DNA from: Limnomonas spitsbergensis
Lineage: Eukaryota > Chlorophyta > Chlorophyceae > Chlamydomonadales
Length of the DNA: 64,000 nt
NCBI GenBank assembly: GCA_037349105.1
Contig: JAYJMM010000094.1
Location: forward strand, 2,666,001-2,730,000
Reading direction: 5' to 3'
Shown here: positions 1 through 11,494 of the stretch, piece after piece
Layout: each line of letters opens with the position of its first letter
Position numbering within the stretch: position 1 is the first letter of the stretch
Translations under genes and position numbers: made by a program
Notes under the pieces: model-generated
Databases searched by the model: none
What the model was told of the DNA's origin: nothing
What the model saw: only the letters and a program-made list of their open reading frames with translations

Positions 1-2
1 TA

Positions 3-2748
3 GATCTAGTGGGAATCGGGCTAGCGGGTCTGCTGCCGCCACCTGCTGCTGCTGCTGCTGTAGTCCAGCCGCACCCTGCAGCGGCATCAGGCCCTCAAGC
101 AGTGCGCAGGACAGCAGCAGCGAGCAGCTCGGGAGCAGGTCCAGAGTGGAAGCTGCTTGGAAGCTGTCACGTCCGTGCCCAGGTGGGCCTGCCCAGGTGG
201 TGCTGCTGCGGCCTCTGCCCAGGTTGCCGTGGTGGTGTATCTGGCTTAAGTCATGGGCAGATTCCAGCTGTTGCGAGTTTATTGCAAGGCCATGGCAGTC
301 CTCCCTGGAACCCACTGACCTAATAGGGGAGGCAGCGTCGCACAGCAAAAGAGCAACAGACTGAAGCGTCGAGGCAACCGGCTGTATGCCGTGCGAGCTA
401 AGCCCCGGCTTCTGCTGCTGCTGCCGCCACCGCTGCTGCTGCTCCTGAACGAGGGCTTGCCCCACGGCCATCGAAAGCGCCCGGCCCAGGGCGGAGGTGC
501 CCTGCAGTGTGCAGCAGTAAGCGCCGTACTGGCAGGCCTCCCCTCCCGGCGCTTTCCCCAGTGCTCCGCCTCTTGTCCTGGCTGGGGAGGAGGAGGGCAG
601 TGCTCCGGAGAGAAGCAGCAGCTCATGTGCATGATTTAACTCAGACAGGCCCAGCAGGCGACTGAAGCCCTTCATGGACTCCCCTCCAGGGGGGCCTGTC
701 GGTATGTGTGAGCTCCGAGGCACCGTGACGGAGCGGTGCACCATCAGGTAGTTAGAGAGAAGCCAGCTGCAGCGGGGCGGATCATCCTGCGCATGCACAA
801 TGTAATGCATGGATCGTAGCGGGCAGGGGTTCACGTGTCGATCTTTCAAAACAAACACATATGTGGGGAGGCACTTGTGAAGGGCATGTGGATCTGGCGC
901 TGCCATCTGCAGCGAGATGCTGCACTAGAAGAGTGACAAGAGATATACCTAATGCAATGCAGCAGATCTACATTGAACCAGAGGTAACTGAGGAATTATT
1001 GCCCCTCCGCCCCCTCCCCAGTGGCATTACAAAGCACGTCACCCTAATTGTGAGGCCAGTGCAAATCATTGCACACTGGAAGAGGTGCGATCATTAGGAG
1101 TGTGTCAAGGTTATGCTTTCCTTTCCGATGGCCGTCCCTTACTATAAAACATGCTAGCTGTTCATGGACTTAGACTAGCACCTCTCACACTCTTAGAGCG
1201 ATGATTGCAGGCACTGATACAAAGAAGCGCAGAGGTGCAATCCACTTTCAACTGAGCTTCTACAACACCACCATCCAGATTCCAGGCCACACCCCGGAGC
1301 ATGACGATCCCATAAGAGGGAGTTGTGAAAAAAAGACAAGCCAGGGGCGCAAACTCATATGCCCTGTGCAACTAGCCCTGGGCATGGACTCCACTCTCCC
1401 CCCCTCACAACAGGAAGACCCCCTCTAACATCCCTACCACCTCTGACAAGGAAGAACTTTTTTCAGACCCTCCCGCTCACCAGGAAGGCCTGCATGATTG
1501 ATGCAGTCCCCACTGCCAAGTCCTCTGCGCCCTGCAGCCCTTGCCCGGGCTGCTGCTGCTGGTGTTGCGGATGCAGGGGATCCGCCTCCAACAACGCACA
1601 CCCCGCCACTGCAATCGCATTAGACAGGGTGGCAGCTCCATACAGCCGCAACCCATCACAGGCACTAGCCCAGGCGTCCAGCTTGAGGGCAGGGTCCAAC
1701 AGACCTGGACAGACAAAGTTCCGCGTCAATGAAAGAGTCGGGAATAACGGTATTTAGAGCGGGTCTTGGGGTTCAGGTTTCATAGATCCGGATTCAGTGC
1801 TCGAGAAGTGCTGAATATTCGAGTACCGTAGAGTAAAAGCATTGCCATCATATGCAAACAGGCGCTCATGGGCACTATGGTAACCAGTGAACAGGTGCAC
1901 CTAGGTATCATAACTCATAAGTGCGCCACTCGCCTAAGCAAGCAGTGCCGATGAAGACCAGCGCCGCCGGCAGCCACTCTGCCTGATGAGAAGCGCTGGT
2001 GCTGCAGAGTGACGAGTCAGGCTCTACAGTGGGGCTGGGCCGGGCCAGCAAGGAGGATATGACATGACAGGTGACCTCGCTCAGCAGAGCCACCTGCTGT
2101 TGCAGGGTCGCCTCCTGATGTGGCTGAAGCTCCGACTTGGCTCCTGCAGAAAAAAAGCTGAGTGTTGGAGAGGTTTTAGGTTCTCAAAGGAAGTGCAAGG
2201 GAGCCATGACGGTATGAGGCAGGTTCAGCCCCGACCTGTGCTGGTCGTCCAGACTCAGCGTGGTTAAGCAATCTGAAGGAATGGCGACACTATCTTCTAG
2301 GAGACCTCGGTGGAGCTATTTTGAGCTTGAAGGTCGACATCTTGGTGGAAATTTCTGGACATCCCATTCCAGATTGCGCTGCCTTGCGTGAGGGTTGGAC
2401 CATGGACATGCATGGGGCTGTTACAGGTATACTGGAGTGCCATGCATGCGAGCCTCATGCACGAGCATGCATGAACGTGCAGTGCTGCAACCTGCCTGGA
2501 GCCCCGGAAAAACGATGCACTTGCAGGGCCCATCGCGAGAGCAAAGTCAAGGTCACGTAGCGAAAGTTGGGATCAGCGTCTCGGTCGAATGTGAGTAGCA
2601 GCGATCTGGCGTGTGGCTCCGAGATACGGCCAAGCGAGGAGGCCGAGCTGTAGAGGTGATATAACGCGCTTCGAGTCTCGTCATTTGAGGACCTGTCGCT
2701 GAGGGCACTCCATGCGGCATCGACAACCGCGCGCGAGCGTGAGGTCGC
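3..2748 (-). CDS. Unidentified multi-exon gene, 3' end off the left edge
   Basis: Several minus-strand exons join into a long helical-looking protein; none begins with ATG. Exons seen: 2521-2748 (76 codons, contains FRYVTLTLLSRWALQ), about 1911-2143 (after a TTTTTTTCTGCAG acceptor; contains LQQQVALLSEV), 1481-1704 (74 codons, ends IMQAFL at a GTGAGC donor), 320-786 (starts DDPPRCSW, phase-compatible with the previous exon, ends in phase 2 at GTCAGT) and a last one somewhere in 3-258 with a poly-Gln run, whose frame I could not fix. The composition (many Leu/Ala, spaced helices) suggests an ARM/HEAT-like scaffold, but this is inference. I saw a weak likeness to an Integrator-subunit segment and do not rely on it. 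Joins between 1911 and 2521 are unresolved, and the 5' end may lie in the exons at 4499-4985. Confidence 0.5.
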
Positions 2749-4498
2749 CTGCATTGGGACGCCCCGCTAGAGTGGACGAGCTGATGCAGGCATAAGGTAT
2801 GATCTGTAGCAATGTTTTGAATATATAGCGAAATAATGAAGTATAAACGGTGCGGGGGAGGGGCGATGCCCGGGGGCGATGCTGTTGCTGCTCCTGTTGC
2901 CATGTGTAGCGGTTTGCATGGGCAGTGTGAATCAGGTGTGAATGCACAAGGCCACGGCCCACAGGCCGTCTGAGTACTGGCACGAGCTCATGAACCACCC
3001 AATCCTGCTAATGCATAGCCGCCCGGCAAATAAGAATAATTAAAACTATTCGAGTGTCCATCATCCTAAATCGACGACGCCATCGACCGCGATAAGTGGC
3101 GTCTAGGCCCGGAATGTGTATGTGTAGGCAGTAGGCAGTAGGTCCATGTTCATTGCTCCTTGCTCGACTTCTACATAATGATCGCATGACGGTGCGGTGG
3201 GGCCTGCTATCGGCAGGACGCACCGTTTGCCTCGCCACAAGAGCGGTACACATGTGGCAGGAGACATACCCAGAGGGCAACCGTCCCATAACCGTTTATT
3301 TGTTTGCAACCGTCACAAGAAAACAGACATTTCCCCGCGTGGAATGCGGTCAGACACTCCGGCTCCCAATGCCAAAATTTCAAACCCCGCTCGCCTAGGC
3401 CTGTGACGTTATACATCTCTACCCGTGCACACAGCCTGTCGCTTCGATCCGACTGTCATCACCACCACGGCGTTGTCCACCCAGGAGTGATCAACGTCTC
3501 TGCCGTGGCCGTCCAGCCGGACATACCAACGGGCAAGATACCCAGCATACCGGTATACCAACCACAAATTAACAGCACATACTGTAAAAAGGGCTGCCCC
3601 GTTGTCGCATGTGCTACCTCTCGAGTTGAGCATGAACGACGAGCGTGACTCGATCTCCTTGACCCCACACCTGGGGCACGTTCCCTTTGGGGGTGATCCG
3701 AGCCAAAAGTGGGCGCCTTACAGATCCTGAGATGATCCTGACTACATCCACACTCAAGGCGCGAGTTGGGCGACAGTTAGTTGTTGTACTTTCGTGTACA
3801 TCTAGGATCATTTCAGAAACGACCTCCCGAGGTAGTCTCCAAGAATGATCCAAATGATCCTGCCACGCTGGCTAGGTCAGGGTTTAGTTACTCCCATTCA
3901 ATTTGGGGGCGATTATGCTCAATTGTATCGCTATCCATTATTTGCTTTATATTTCAAAACGGGATTGATTAAACAAAATGTATAGAGAAGTCGATGAGAC
4001 CTGCGAGGCCACAAAAATCCCGAGTTAGAAGATGAGTACGTACAACATAGGGAAATAAGATTCCAGACGGAAATGACACGCACCATGGTGTTTCTCGTGT
4101 TCAAAGCAGCAGGGATAGGGTTGACACGAATATTGTGATTGGTGGATAACAGAAGTCGACTGTGAAATCGTCTGTGGCTGACGGATTCCTGCAAGTAGCT
4201 GAAACTGGCGAGAAAGTGGGCAAAAATGATCCTAGTTCCACACTTGGGCCGCAAATGATCCCAACGACTGGATTCGAGCCAAAGGGAACGCGCCCCTGGA
4301 CAGCCGTCCTCCCTCCCACCCCCTCGCTGCTGGCCCGCCTGCGCCTACACCTTGGATCTCGTACCTCTCCTGTCACCCCCCACCCGGATCTATATGCGAC
4401 TGTCCGGCCAATCTGCTCGCCAGCAGCAACAGCGGGAGTAGGCGAGATGGCAACAGGACCAACAGCTGATGTCCCGCACCCTTGTCGATCCACCCTCG
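2749..4498. other. Non-coding stretch with repeat fragments
   Basis: I find no convincing exon here. Around 4200-4297 lies a segment (starting GAAACTGGCGAGAAAGTGGG) repeated almost exactly at 13865-13975. Its outer part is inverted relative to 3671-3690: GGCACGTTCCCTTTGG there against CCAAAGGGAACGCGCC at 4279-4294. The region 3671-4297 is therefore probably a decayed DNA element with imperfect inverted ends. No target-site duplication is evident. Confidence 0.35.
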
Positions 4499-4985
4499 TC
4501 ATCCATCCGGAATTGCAGGAAGAACCCTGTCCACGAGCCCCTGTGACACTCCCAGCAGCCCATCACCAGGCAACAGCCCAATGTGAACCGCCTCACGCCC
4601 CTCGGAAGGCAGGCCTCGGTCAACCGCACTCAGCCCCCACACCTCAGCCGCAGGCCCACCAGCAGCACAGTCTCCCAGCTACCAGCATGCTCCCGACGTC
4701 TGACGCTGTGGCCCTGCGACCTGCTGGGAGGTCAAAGGAGCATCCCCGTGGGGCGAAGCAGCAGCGATAATCAGTGGGGAAACAGCGCCCCCATAAGCCT
4801 GAATGGCAGCAGCAGCAGCATGGCCGACGAGCGTCCGTATCCACTGCAATCCCCATGAGAGGCACTGTTACCTCTTCACTCCCTCCAGGCTGCCAGGCAC
4901 CTTCTCATCAGCAGTCAGCCACTGTGCAGTCAGCCTTACCTGTGTTCCAGGCAACCAGCCCCTCCTTCCCCTCGCACTGCGGCCA
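4499..4985 (-). CDS. Minus-strand exon pair, same or neighbouring unidentified gene
   Basis: A short exon 4940-4985 (acceptor GACCTGACAG, donor GTAAGG) joins to an exon that starts at 4843 after GGGGATTGCAG. The second reads as Ala/Gly/Leu-rich, algal-looking protein (for example AIQAYGGAVSPLIIAAASPH) for 54 codons, meets a TAG at 4679-4681, continues in the same frame for another 59 codons and meets a TGA at 4499-4501. No splice site neatly removes the TAG. It may be upstream coding sequence of the gene at 3-2748, since the strand and style agree. No family recognised. Confidence 0.35.
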
Positions 4986-5783
4986 CTGTCAGGTCAGTCC
5001 AGCAGGATAGAAGAGATGCATAGGGCAGTAGTGTTTATTTTAATTAATGGCAGGCCATCTATTGGGGGGCTGCCAGGCGTCCACCACTAGGCCCTTTGGG
5101 ACCAAAGCTTGACCGGCCTACACCCAGCAGCTTGAGCAACAAGGCTTGCTGCGTCATACCCTATCGACCATAGGCCGTGATGTAGCTGCATTGCTGCTGA
5201 AGCGCGCTGAATCAACATACAGTGCGGAGGGCGGGCCCGGCACCCCATCCAATAGCCCTCAACCCTCAGTGTTTGGTTTTAAAGATCAAGCAAAGGTGGT
5301 CATACATAATTTTTATATTTCGGCAGGGGGCTGTTGTGGTTGACCCGCAGTTTCTGCAAGTGCTGAATGCCTGCTGGTTGGGGAGCAATGGAGCATTGCA
5401 CCACCCTCTGCTTTTTATTGAGCGTGGTTCAGCTCCAATCAACTTGCATCACGACCTACAGCCAAGGGGGCCTTGTGCAGCCAGCATACACATTAAATCA
5501 CATTTACGCTCTTATGAACAATATGTGACCCAGAGCCATTGTGCATGTTACCTGCATACTGGTACTGTACTTTGACCTAAGGCTGCCACTCAGGTGGTGT
5601 CGACAGAAAGATAAGACGGCACGGGATAAGCACAAGGAGGAACCAGTATGTGGACAGTACTCGTTATGTCGTCATAATATAATGCCCTGGGAACCGTGAG
5701 TTTTTTTTTGAGTGTTGTTGGGCACTGCGCCATGCACTCAGACTGTCCCCACACCTCCTCTTTGTGCCCTGTCCCCTGCAGAC
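4986..5783. other. Spacer, no feature supported
   Basis: No exon or RNA gene recognised. The segment 5095-5200 (around ACCAAAGCTTGACCGGCC and GTGATGTAGCTGCATTGCTG) resembles pieces at 37400-37500, 37580-37620 and 39110-39165, suggesting a small dispersed repeat. Confidence 0.3.
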
Positions 5784-7730
5784 CCTCCAAACATCTGGCT
5801 GCTGGCGGCGGGGCTGGACCCTGGGCAACTCAGCACACAATGTCAACCTTTGCAACAAGCTGGGTGCAGGGCTAAGGCTGTCTGGGATTTAAAGGAAAAC
5901 ACAAATCCTATCCTTGCGGCATCATGAATTCATGACATGCTGAATCATAGATCAACCACCTGCCCCCCACCCTATTGACCTATTCCGAACACTGCCCCAA
6001 CTCGCATTTTGTCTGGCACCCTGTCAAGTCCAGCCCTGCAGCTGAATCCCATACTGCCTTCATCCCTTCCACCCAGGTATGGGCTGCGAGACAGACACGG
6101 ACGCCTCCACCCGGGCATGGCTCACCTCCGCCCCTCACACCCGACAAGTCCTGCTTCCGTTCCGTCGGGCCACCCCAGGGTGGATGGGGCTGGACCCTCT
6201 TGGTCACGAGGGGAGGAGCCTCTCTGTACGACACTTGCGGCAGACCCAAGCTGCTTTGCCGGACAACCGTCTTACCACTTAAATCTGCAACAGCTGTTCA
6301 TGATGCAGACGGGCATTCTTCAGCAGCAGCAGCAGCAGCAGCCTGTGCCTAGCCACCAGCTGGCATTTTCAAGAGTTGTGTTTCACCCGCAGTCATCCGA
6401 GGCAGCGGCCCAGAACCCAACAGTGAAGATCAGCGGGACTCTTTGGACAGACAGGAGCACAGCGGAGCGGGAGACACCTCCACACGGCCGAGCTGTGGTG
6501 AGGGCCCACGGCAGCGGTGGGGGCAGCAGTGGTGACGAGGACGAGTTGATGTGGCTGGCTGTGAAGCGGCCATGCAGCCGGAACCGCTGGGACGCCGCAC
6601 TGGCACTGATGGAGCTCAACTGGTGGGTAGTTGTCTGATGAGTTCTGCTCAGCATCACACTGATCTCCCCTGCCTGTCTGCAGTCTAATGCCGTCTTGTA
6701 TCATCCTGGCTGATATTTCCTGCCTGCCTGCAGCCTCAATTCTATGATATGCATTGGACGCACGCTGGCTGTCTTGGACTGTTATTATAATTACTTGTGC
6801 ATCACTTTTTGATTCATCTTCCAACGGGACTTCAACCAGTATGCATGTAAGATACTGTTCTCACCCCCCCCGTTTGTTTCATTCCCTGGCAGCGCTTATA
6901 CTGCTTTCGGCGCTGATTGCAGCAGTGGCCTACCCGAGGGCTGGTCGGATGAGAAGCGGCACACCCTGCTGCTGCCAGCCAGTACTGCTGGGTCATGGCA
7001 GGATCCGGGCGGCCCGTCAGCTCTTCACACAGGAGCTGCACCAGAGGAGGGCGCCTCAGTGGCGGTGGGCGCCCAGGGATCAGCTGGCCGGCAATCCAGT
7101 GGGGATGATGCATGAACAGAGGCCAGGGTCGCTGCTGGTCACCCCGCTGACACGTTTGTCCCCAAGCCTGACACATGCAGGCATTGGTGCGGCGGTAATG
7201 GCCGAGGGGGAGCAAGAGGAGGAGGATGCCAGTGAGGAAAGTAGCAAAGGCAGTATGGGACCACCAGCTGTAAGATTGGTCACCAGGCGTAAAGCGTCTG
7301 GAGGTGTGTGAGACGTGCAGCCCTGGCCAATCCCCTGCTGGCGTCCCTCCCTGCTGGGTAATGATCCCCAGCAGCTGCCTCCCACCCAGCCACAAGCTTA
7401 GCTCACTGCATATCACCTGCATGGGGAGATCAGCATCGCTCTTGGGGGTAGCGGCAGGCGGACATGATGGTCCAGCCTTTCTGCCTACATACAGCAGCTA
7501 CGTCAGCTTCCACCCAGGCGGCCTACTATGGGCTGGTTTCCCCCATGGTCTGCCACTGCATGAAGAGGGTAACAGCCATTTGAATACGGTATGCCTTTCA
7601 GGTGCCCCCCCTTGTTCGACTTATCATTGCCGGTGTTCCACCTAGCACGGTTCGGCCAGCTGTTACGTGTAGAGGTCAGCAAGTGGTAAATGGAATCACG
7701 GCTTGCTCGAAGGTCTTGGAGGCTTGGCAT
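5784..7730 (+). CDS. Possible multi-exon gene with poly-Gln tract
   Basis: Exon-like open frames follow one another: from about 5784 (after CCCCTGCAG, contains PPNIWLLAAGLDPGQL), about 6077-6614 (after CTTCCACCCAG; seven Gln from CAG repeats near 6320; acidic patch GDEDELMWLAVKRP; ends NRWDAALALMELN at GTGGGT), 6892 to about 7107 (phase-compatible, CAYTAFGADCSSGLPEGW), about 7171-7269 (Glu-rich) and about 7611-7730 (VPPLVRLIIAGVPPSTVRPA). The middle exons have coding-like composition and plausible splice signals; the start and end are not determined. The last segment faintly recalls the entry motif of TBC Rab-GAP domains, but the expected Trp is missing, so I do not assign a family. Confidence 0.35.
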
Positions 7731-9134
7731 GAGAGTAATCCTCCAATCCGGCGCTGAAACCGGCCCAATGTAATTGGGTACACTGAAGTAATTGGAGGGT
7801 TGCGAGGATGGGCCCTCTGGGGCAGGCTATTCGGGCCTGTCACATAGCCGTACAGTGAACTCTTGTTCAGAGTGTGAAGTATCGAGGATGACCACTACAT
7901 CTTGCCATTGGGGCCCTGTCCTCAGAGGACACAAGAAAATGCCAGTGTGGCCTTTGCGTTGAGGCCAGCAGAGGTCCCACAGGCTAACGCAAGTGGGAGC
8001 AGGATAGTGGGTCCGGCGGAGATCATTTAGGGGAGAGTTATGATAGAATTTAAAGGTTTAGGGGTATTAAGGGGGCAGTGTTAAGGGTTTAAAGGGCTGC
8101 AATGATAGGGGATAGCCGGATAAGGGTGTAAGGTTTAAGGGGCAGTAGCAATATTTCTTGCATTGAAATATTTGCCACGGCAAACTGTGCATATCCGCTA
8201 TGAACAGGTTTTCTGGCTTGGCTTCAACTCCTTCTACTCCTTCAAGTGCTGCAAAACGCAAGTGGTGCTATATGATTAATATGAACCGAGCGACGGAAAG
8301 GCATCTTACTTTCAGAACTTTATTAGCTATCTTCTTTCTTTTGTATCCATGTTTGTTGATATATATCTATGTAGACTTGTTAGCCCCTCATCACTTCCTC
8401 GCTCATCATAAGAAGCTTTTGGCGGTCATGCATCAATGCTTGCCACAGTGAGATGTTTGTGTACCGGTACTTATTTTCGAGACAAATGATATACAACATG
8501 ATTTTCCAAGAGTTGTACCTTATCACTACATGGACCGGTATGCCAGATGCCATTATTTACTCCGTTATATCTGCATGGATCATGGCGAGCTGTGGTGGCA
8601 CTAGCAGTGGTGACACGGGCATCGACCACACTTATCTGATGCCACATAACCACTTACCATGTGACGTTTCGTGAAGTTTTTACGGTCCATTATTCAGAGC
8701 ATCACATTTAATGCATGGGACATGTGCCCGTAAACCGGTGCACTTGATACTCTATGACAGAAAGTGAAAACCAGTGACCCTCATGGGCAAGCACTAGCAC
8801 ACAACCACAACTGTGGCGTGGGAATGAACCCCATATTGCAGAAGATAAGCCCCAGCCATAAAATATGACGTGGGTGCAAATAGTGCTAAATAGTTCGATT
8901 GAGCACCATGTAGAGAATTAGGGGGGAGACGGGGAATTTAGCACAGTTTTGAGATGGTTCTCTCTTTCCATGCTAATCTCTAGGTAATTTGACAGGGTGG
9001 AATTATGTGCAGCCTGCTTTATTTCACATGGGACGTATTCATTTATTTGTCTAACTGTTTTTCATGATGACACATTCAAATTTGGTTGAGAATGGTGTAT
9101 GAGAGAAGAATGGGGCCATGGGACTGAGCGGTAA
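7731..9134. other. Spacer, G-rich tract then AT-rich sequence
   Basis: Nothing coding is supported. 8030-8150 is rich in GGGTTTAAGGG-like words; the rest is AT-rich without repeats that I can define. Confidence 0.4.
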
Positions 9135-9137
9135 TAA

Positions 9138-10457
9138 GGCTGTGTTTCCATTGGAGTTTGAGGTGAGCAGTCGGGTAGGTCGGTTTTGTTCGGTCCGCGC
9201 CAAGGTTTTAGCCTGAGGTGGAGACCACCACAGAAAAATCCGGCCTTCGTTTCCATTGCATGTCCGGGGTGGCCGATTCGCATTCAAGAACCTCGCAGGC
9301 TAAGATTTTCGAAATGTCGCAGCATTCCTTGGCAGTTGTTAAGTCGCATTTGTTGTGCTGCTGCAAAACGAATCGCGCTATCGGCTTGTCCATGCGTAGT
9401 AGCATTGGGCGCAGCTGGCAACGCTCTTTTGAAATTTCTGCACCTATGTAGCTTGAACACGTAGATCAAAGCAACCAGTGGTGCTTACGTATACTATTGC
9501 TTTATTTCGATTCAGTCGCGCATGCTGCAACGCAACGACGGGGTAGAAAATCGTCACGTGAGGTTCTCGGACCCGAAGTGGATTTGGGTAAGTTTGGGCA
9601 GATGAGTCTGGGAAACCAACCGTCGACTGTATTAATGCCGGTCGTGTTTCGACGTCCAATGGAAACGTTTTCGTCGGGGTGGCACAGCTGGCGCCTAAGG
9701 CTGTGTTTCCATTGGCTGTTTTGACGTCGGGGTGGGTTGCCAGCTAGGCGCCAGCTGTGCCACCCCGACGAAAACGTTTCCATTGGACGTCGAAACACGA
9801 CCGGCATTAATACAGTCGACGGTTGGTTTCCCAGACTCATCTGCCCAAACTTACCCAAATCCACTTCGGGTCCGAGACCCGAAGTGAGTTTGGGTGACAT
9901 CCACCCCAAACGCCAGCTGGACAATACTTCGCAGCCTTGTTTTTTGAGCCCTGTGCTCATTCTCCTACACTCATACCGCTGATAAACTCTGCTGGTTCGA
10001 TGGAAGTCGACTGGCTGTCCCGGCCCACGGAACCTCACGTGACGATTTTCTACCCGTCGTTGCGTTGCAGCATGCGCGACTGAATCGAAGTAAAGCAATA
10101 GTATACGTAAGCACCACTGGTTGCTTTGATCTACGTGTTCAAGCTACATAGGTGCAGAAATTTCGAAAGAGCGTTGCCAGCTGCGCTCAATGCTACTACG
10201 CATGGACAAGCCGATAGCGCGATTCGTTTTGCAGCAGCACAACAAACGCGAATTAACAACTGCAAAGGAATGCTGCGACATTTCGAAAATCTTAGCCTGC
10301 GAGGTTCTTGAATGCGAATCGGCCACCCCGGACATGCAATGGAAACGAAGGCCGGATTTTATTGTGGTGGTCTCCACCTCAGGCTAAAACCTTGGCGCGG
10401 ACCGAACAAAACCGACCTGCCCGACTGCTCACCTCAAACTCCAATGGAAACACAGCC
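9138..10457. mobile_element. PIF/Harbinger-like foldback element (element 1)
   Basis: A 1.3 kb near-palindrome. The left end GGCTGTGTTTCCATTGG (9138-9154) is mirrored by CCAATGGAAACACAGCC (10441-10457), and the mirroring continues through most of the element, meeting around 9710-9750. The right arm has about 130 extra bases (roughly 9885-10020) absent from the left arm. TAA flanks both sides (9135-9137, 10458-10460). A 3-bp TAA/TTA duplication with GG-starting ends and a TGTTTCC-type terminus is typical of PIF/Harbinger and Tourist-like MITEs. No transposase is visible; mirrored ORFs in the two arms are a by-product of the palindrome. Confidence 0.85.
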
Positions 10458-10460
10458 TAA

Positions 10461-10941
10461 GGGGGTGTTTCCATTGGCGCCTTATACCAGCGCGGTTGGA
10501 ATCCGGTTGCTCGCGATCGTGATTTTTCACGCCTTATTCCAAAACTGTTTCCATTCAAATCCAGGAAGTTCACAGCGAACTTCCTGCTACTGCCAGAGGT
10601 CTGATCTAGGGGCGCCGAGACGTTCTGCGACGATTCGTGACCTCGGAACCACAAGTGTCGCCGCTTATTTCGATCTGGCTATAGAAATGGCGTCTTTAAT
10701 GCCGAACGATCTTTCGCGCTGAGATGGTTCCTTAAACCAAGAGGCAACCAACTCACAGAATAGCCTATACCTGGCAAATGAGACGGTATAGGCTATTCTT
10801 TTTTGCGTGGTTTCGGCTTCGTACAAAGGGTTCGTACAAAGGCCTATTCTGGCCTATTCTGTGTCGGTTTGCGGCAGTTGGGTCGAAATTGGGCCTTATT
10901 CTGTGTCGGTTGCCCGACAGAATAGCAATGGAAACACGACC
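10461..10941. mobile_element. PIF/Harbinger-like MITE (element 2)
   Basis: 481 bp with ends GGGGGTGTTTCCATTGG (10461) and CAATGGAAACACGACC (ending 10941), flanked by TAA at 10458-10460 (shared with element 1) and 10942-10944. It is not palindromic inside. The interior is clearly homologous to element 3: both carry GGTCTGATCTAGGGGCGCCG and CGATCTGGCTATAGAAATG. It is non-coding and presumably mobilised by a related transposase elsewhere. Confidence 0.8.
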
Positions 10942-10944
10942 TAA

Positions 10945-11392
10945 GGGGGTATTTCCACTGGTGCCTTAAACCAGCGCGGTTTGAATCCGGTTGCTCGCGA
11001 CCGTGATTTTTTCACGCCTTAAACCAAAACTATTTCCACTGAAATCCAGGAAGTTCACAGCGAACTTCCTGCTGCCAGAGGTCTGATCTAGGGGCGCCGA
11101 GACGTTCTGCGACGATTCGTGACCTCGGAACCACAAGTGTCGCCGCTTATTTCGATCTGGCTATAGAAATGTCGTCTTTAATGCCGAACGATCTTTCGCG
11201 CTGAGATGGTTCCTTAAACCAAGAGGCAACCGACTCACAGAATAGCTTAAACCTGGTCATCGACGAGGTATAGGCTATACTCGAATGCGTGGTTTCAGAA
11301 AGGCCTAAACCATGTCGGTTTGCGGCAGTTGGGTCGAAATTGGGCCTTGAACCGCGTCGGTTGCCCGACAGAATACCAGTGGAAACACGACC
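10945..11392. mobile_element. PIF/Harbinger-like MITE (element 3)
   Basis: 448 bp, same family as element 2, with ends GGGGGTATTTCCACTGG (10945) and CCAGTGGAAACACGACC (ending 11392). It shares TAA 10942-10944 with element 2 and has TAA 11393-11395 on the right. Slightly shorter than element 2, with scattered substitutions and small deletions. Confidence 0.8.
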
Positions 11393-11453
11393 TAAGGAGT
11401 GGAGTGTCTGGCTAATTTTGGGAACGAGATAGTAGGTTGACTGACCTTTCTTC

Positions 11454-11494
11454 CTTTCTGGCTCTTCACGCCAATTATATGAAGAGCCAGAAAG
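11454..11494. repeat. Perfect 15-bp inverted repeat (hairpin)
   Basis: CTTTCTGGCTCTTCA at 11454-11468 is mirrored by TGAAGAGCCAGAAAG at 11480-11494 around an 11-base AT-rich loop. It lies just outside element 3. It could be a cruciform or the remnant of another element end. Confidence 0.7.

Noticed and set aside
1908..2093. Identification of the left-edge gene as an Integrator subunit
   Set aside because: Only a short LQQQ...LL stretch resembles it; the order and remainder of the exons do not support it.
7600..7730. TBC Rab-GAP domain entry (LIIAGVPPSTVRPA)
   Set aside because: The Trp following the Arg is missing and no downstream TBC motifs (IxxDxxR, YxQG) were found.
9502..10098. 198-codon minus-strand ORF
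   Set aside because: It spans the centre of the foldback element and repeats its own sequence in both arms.
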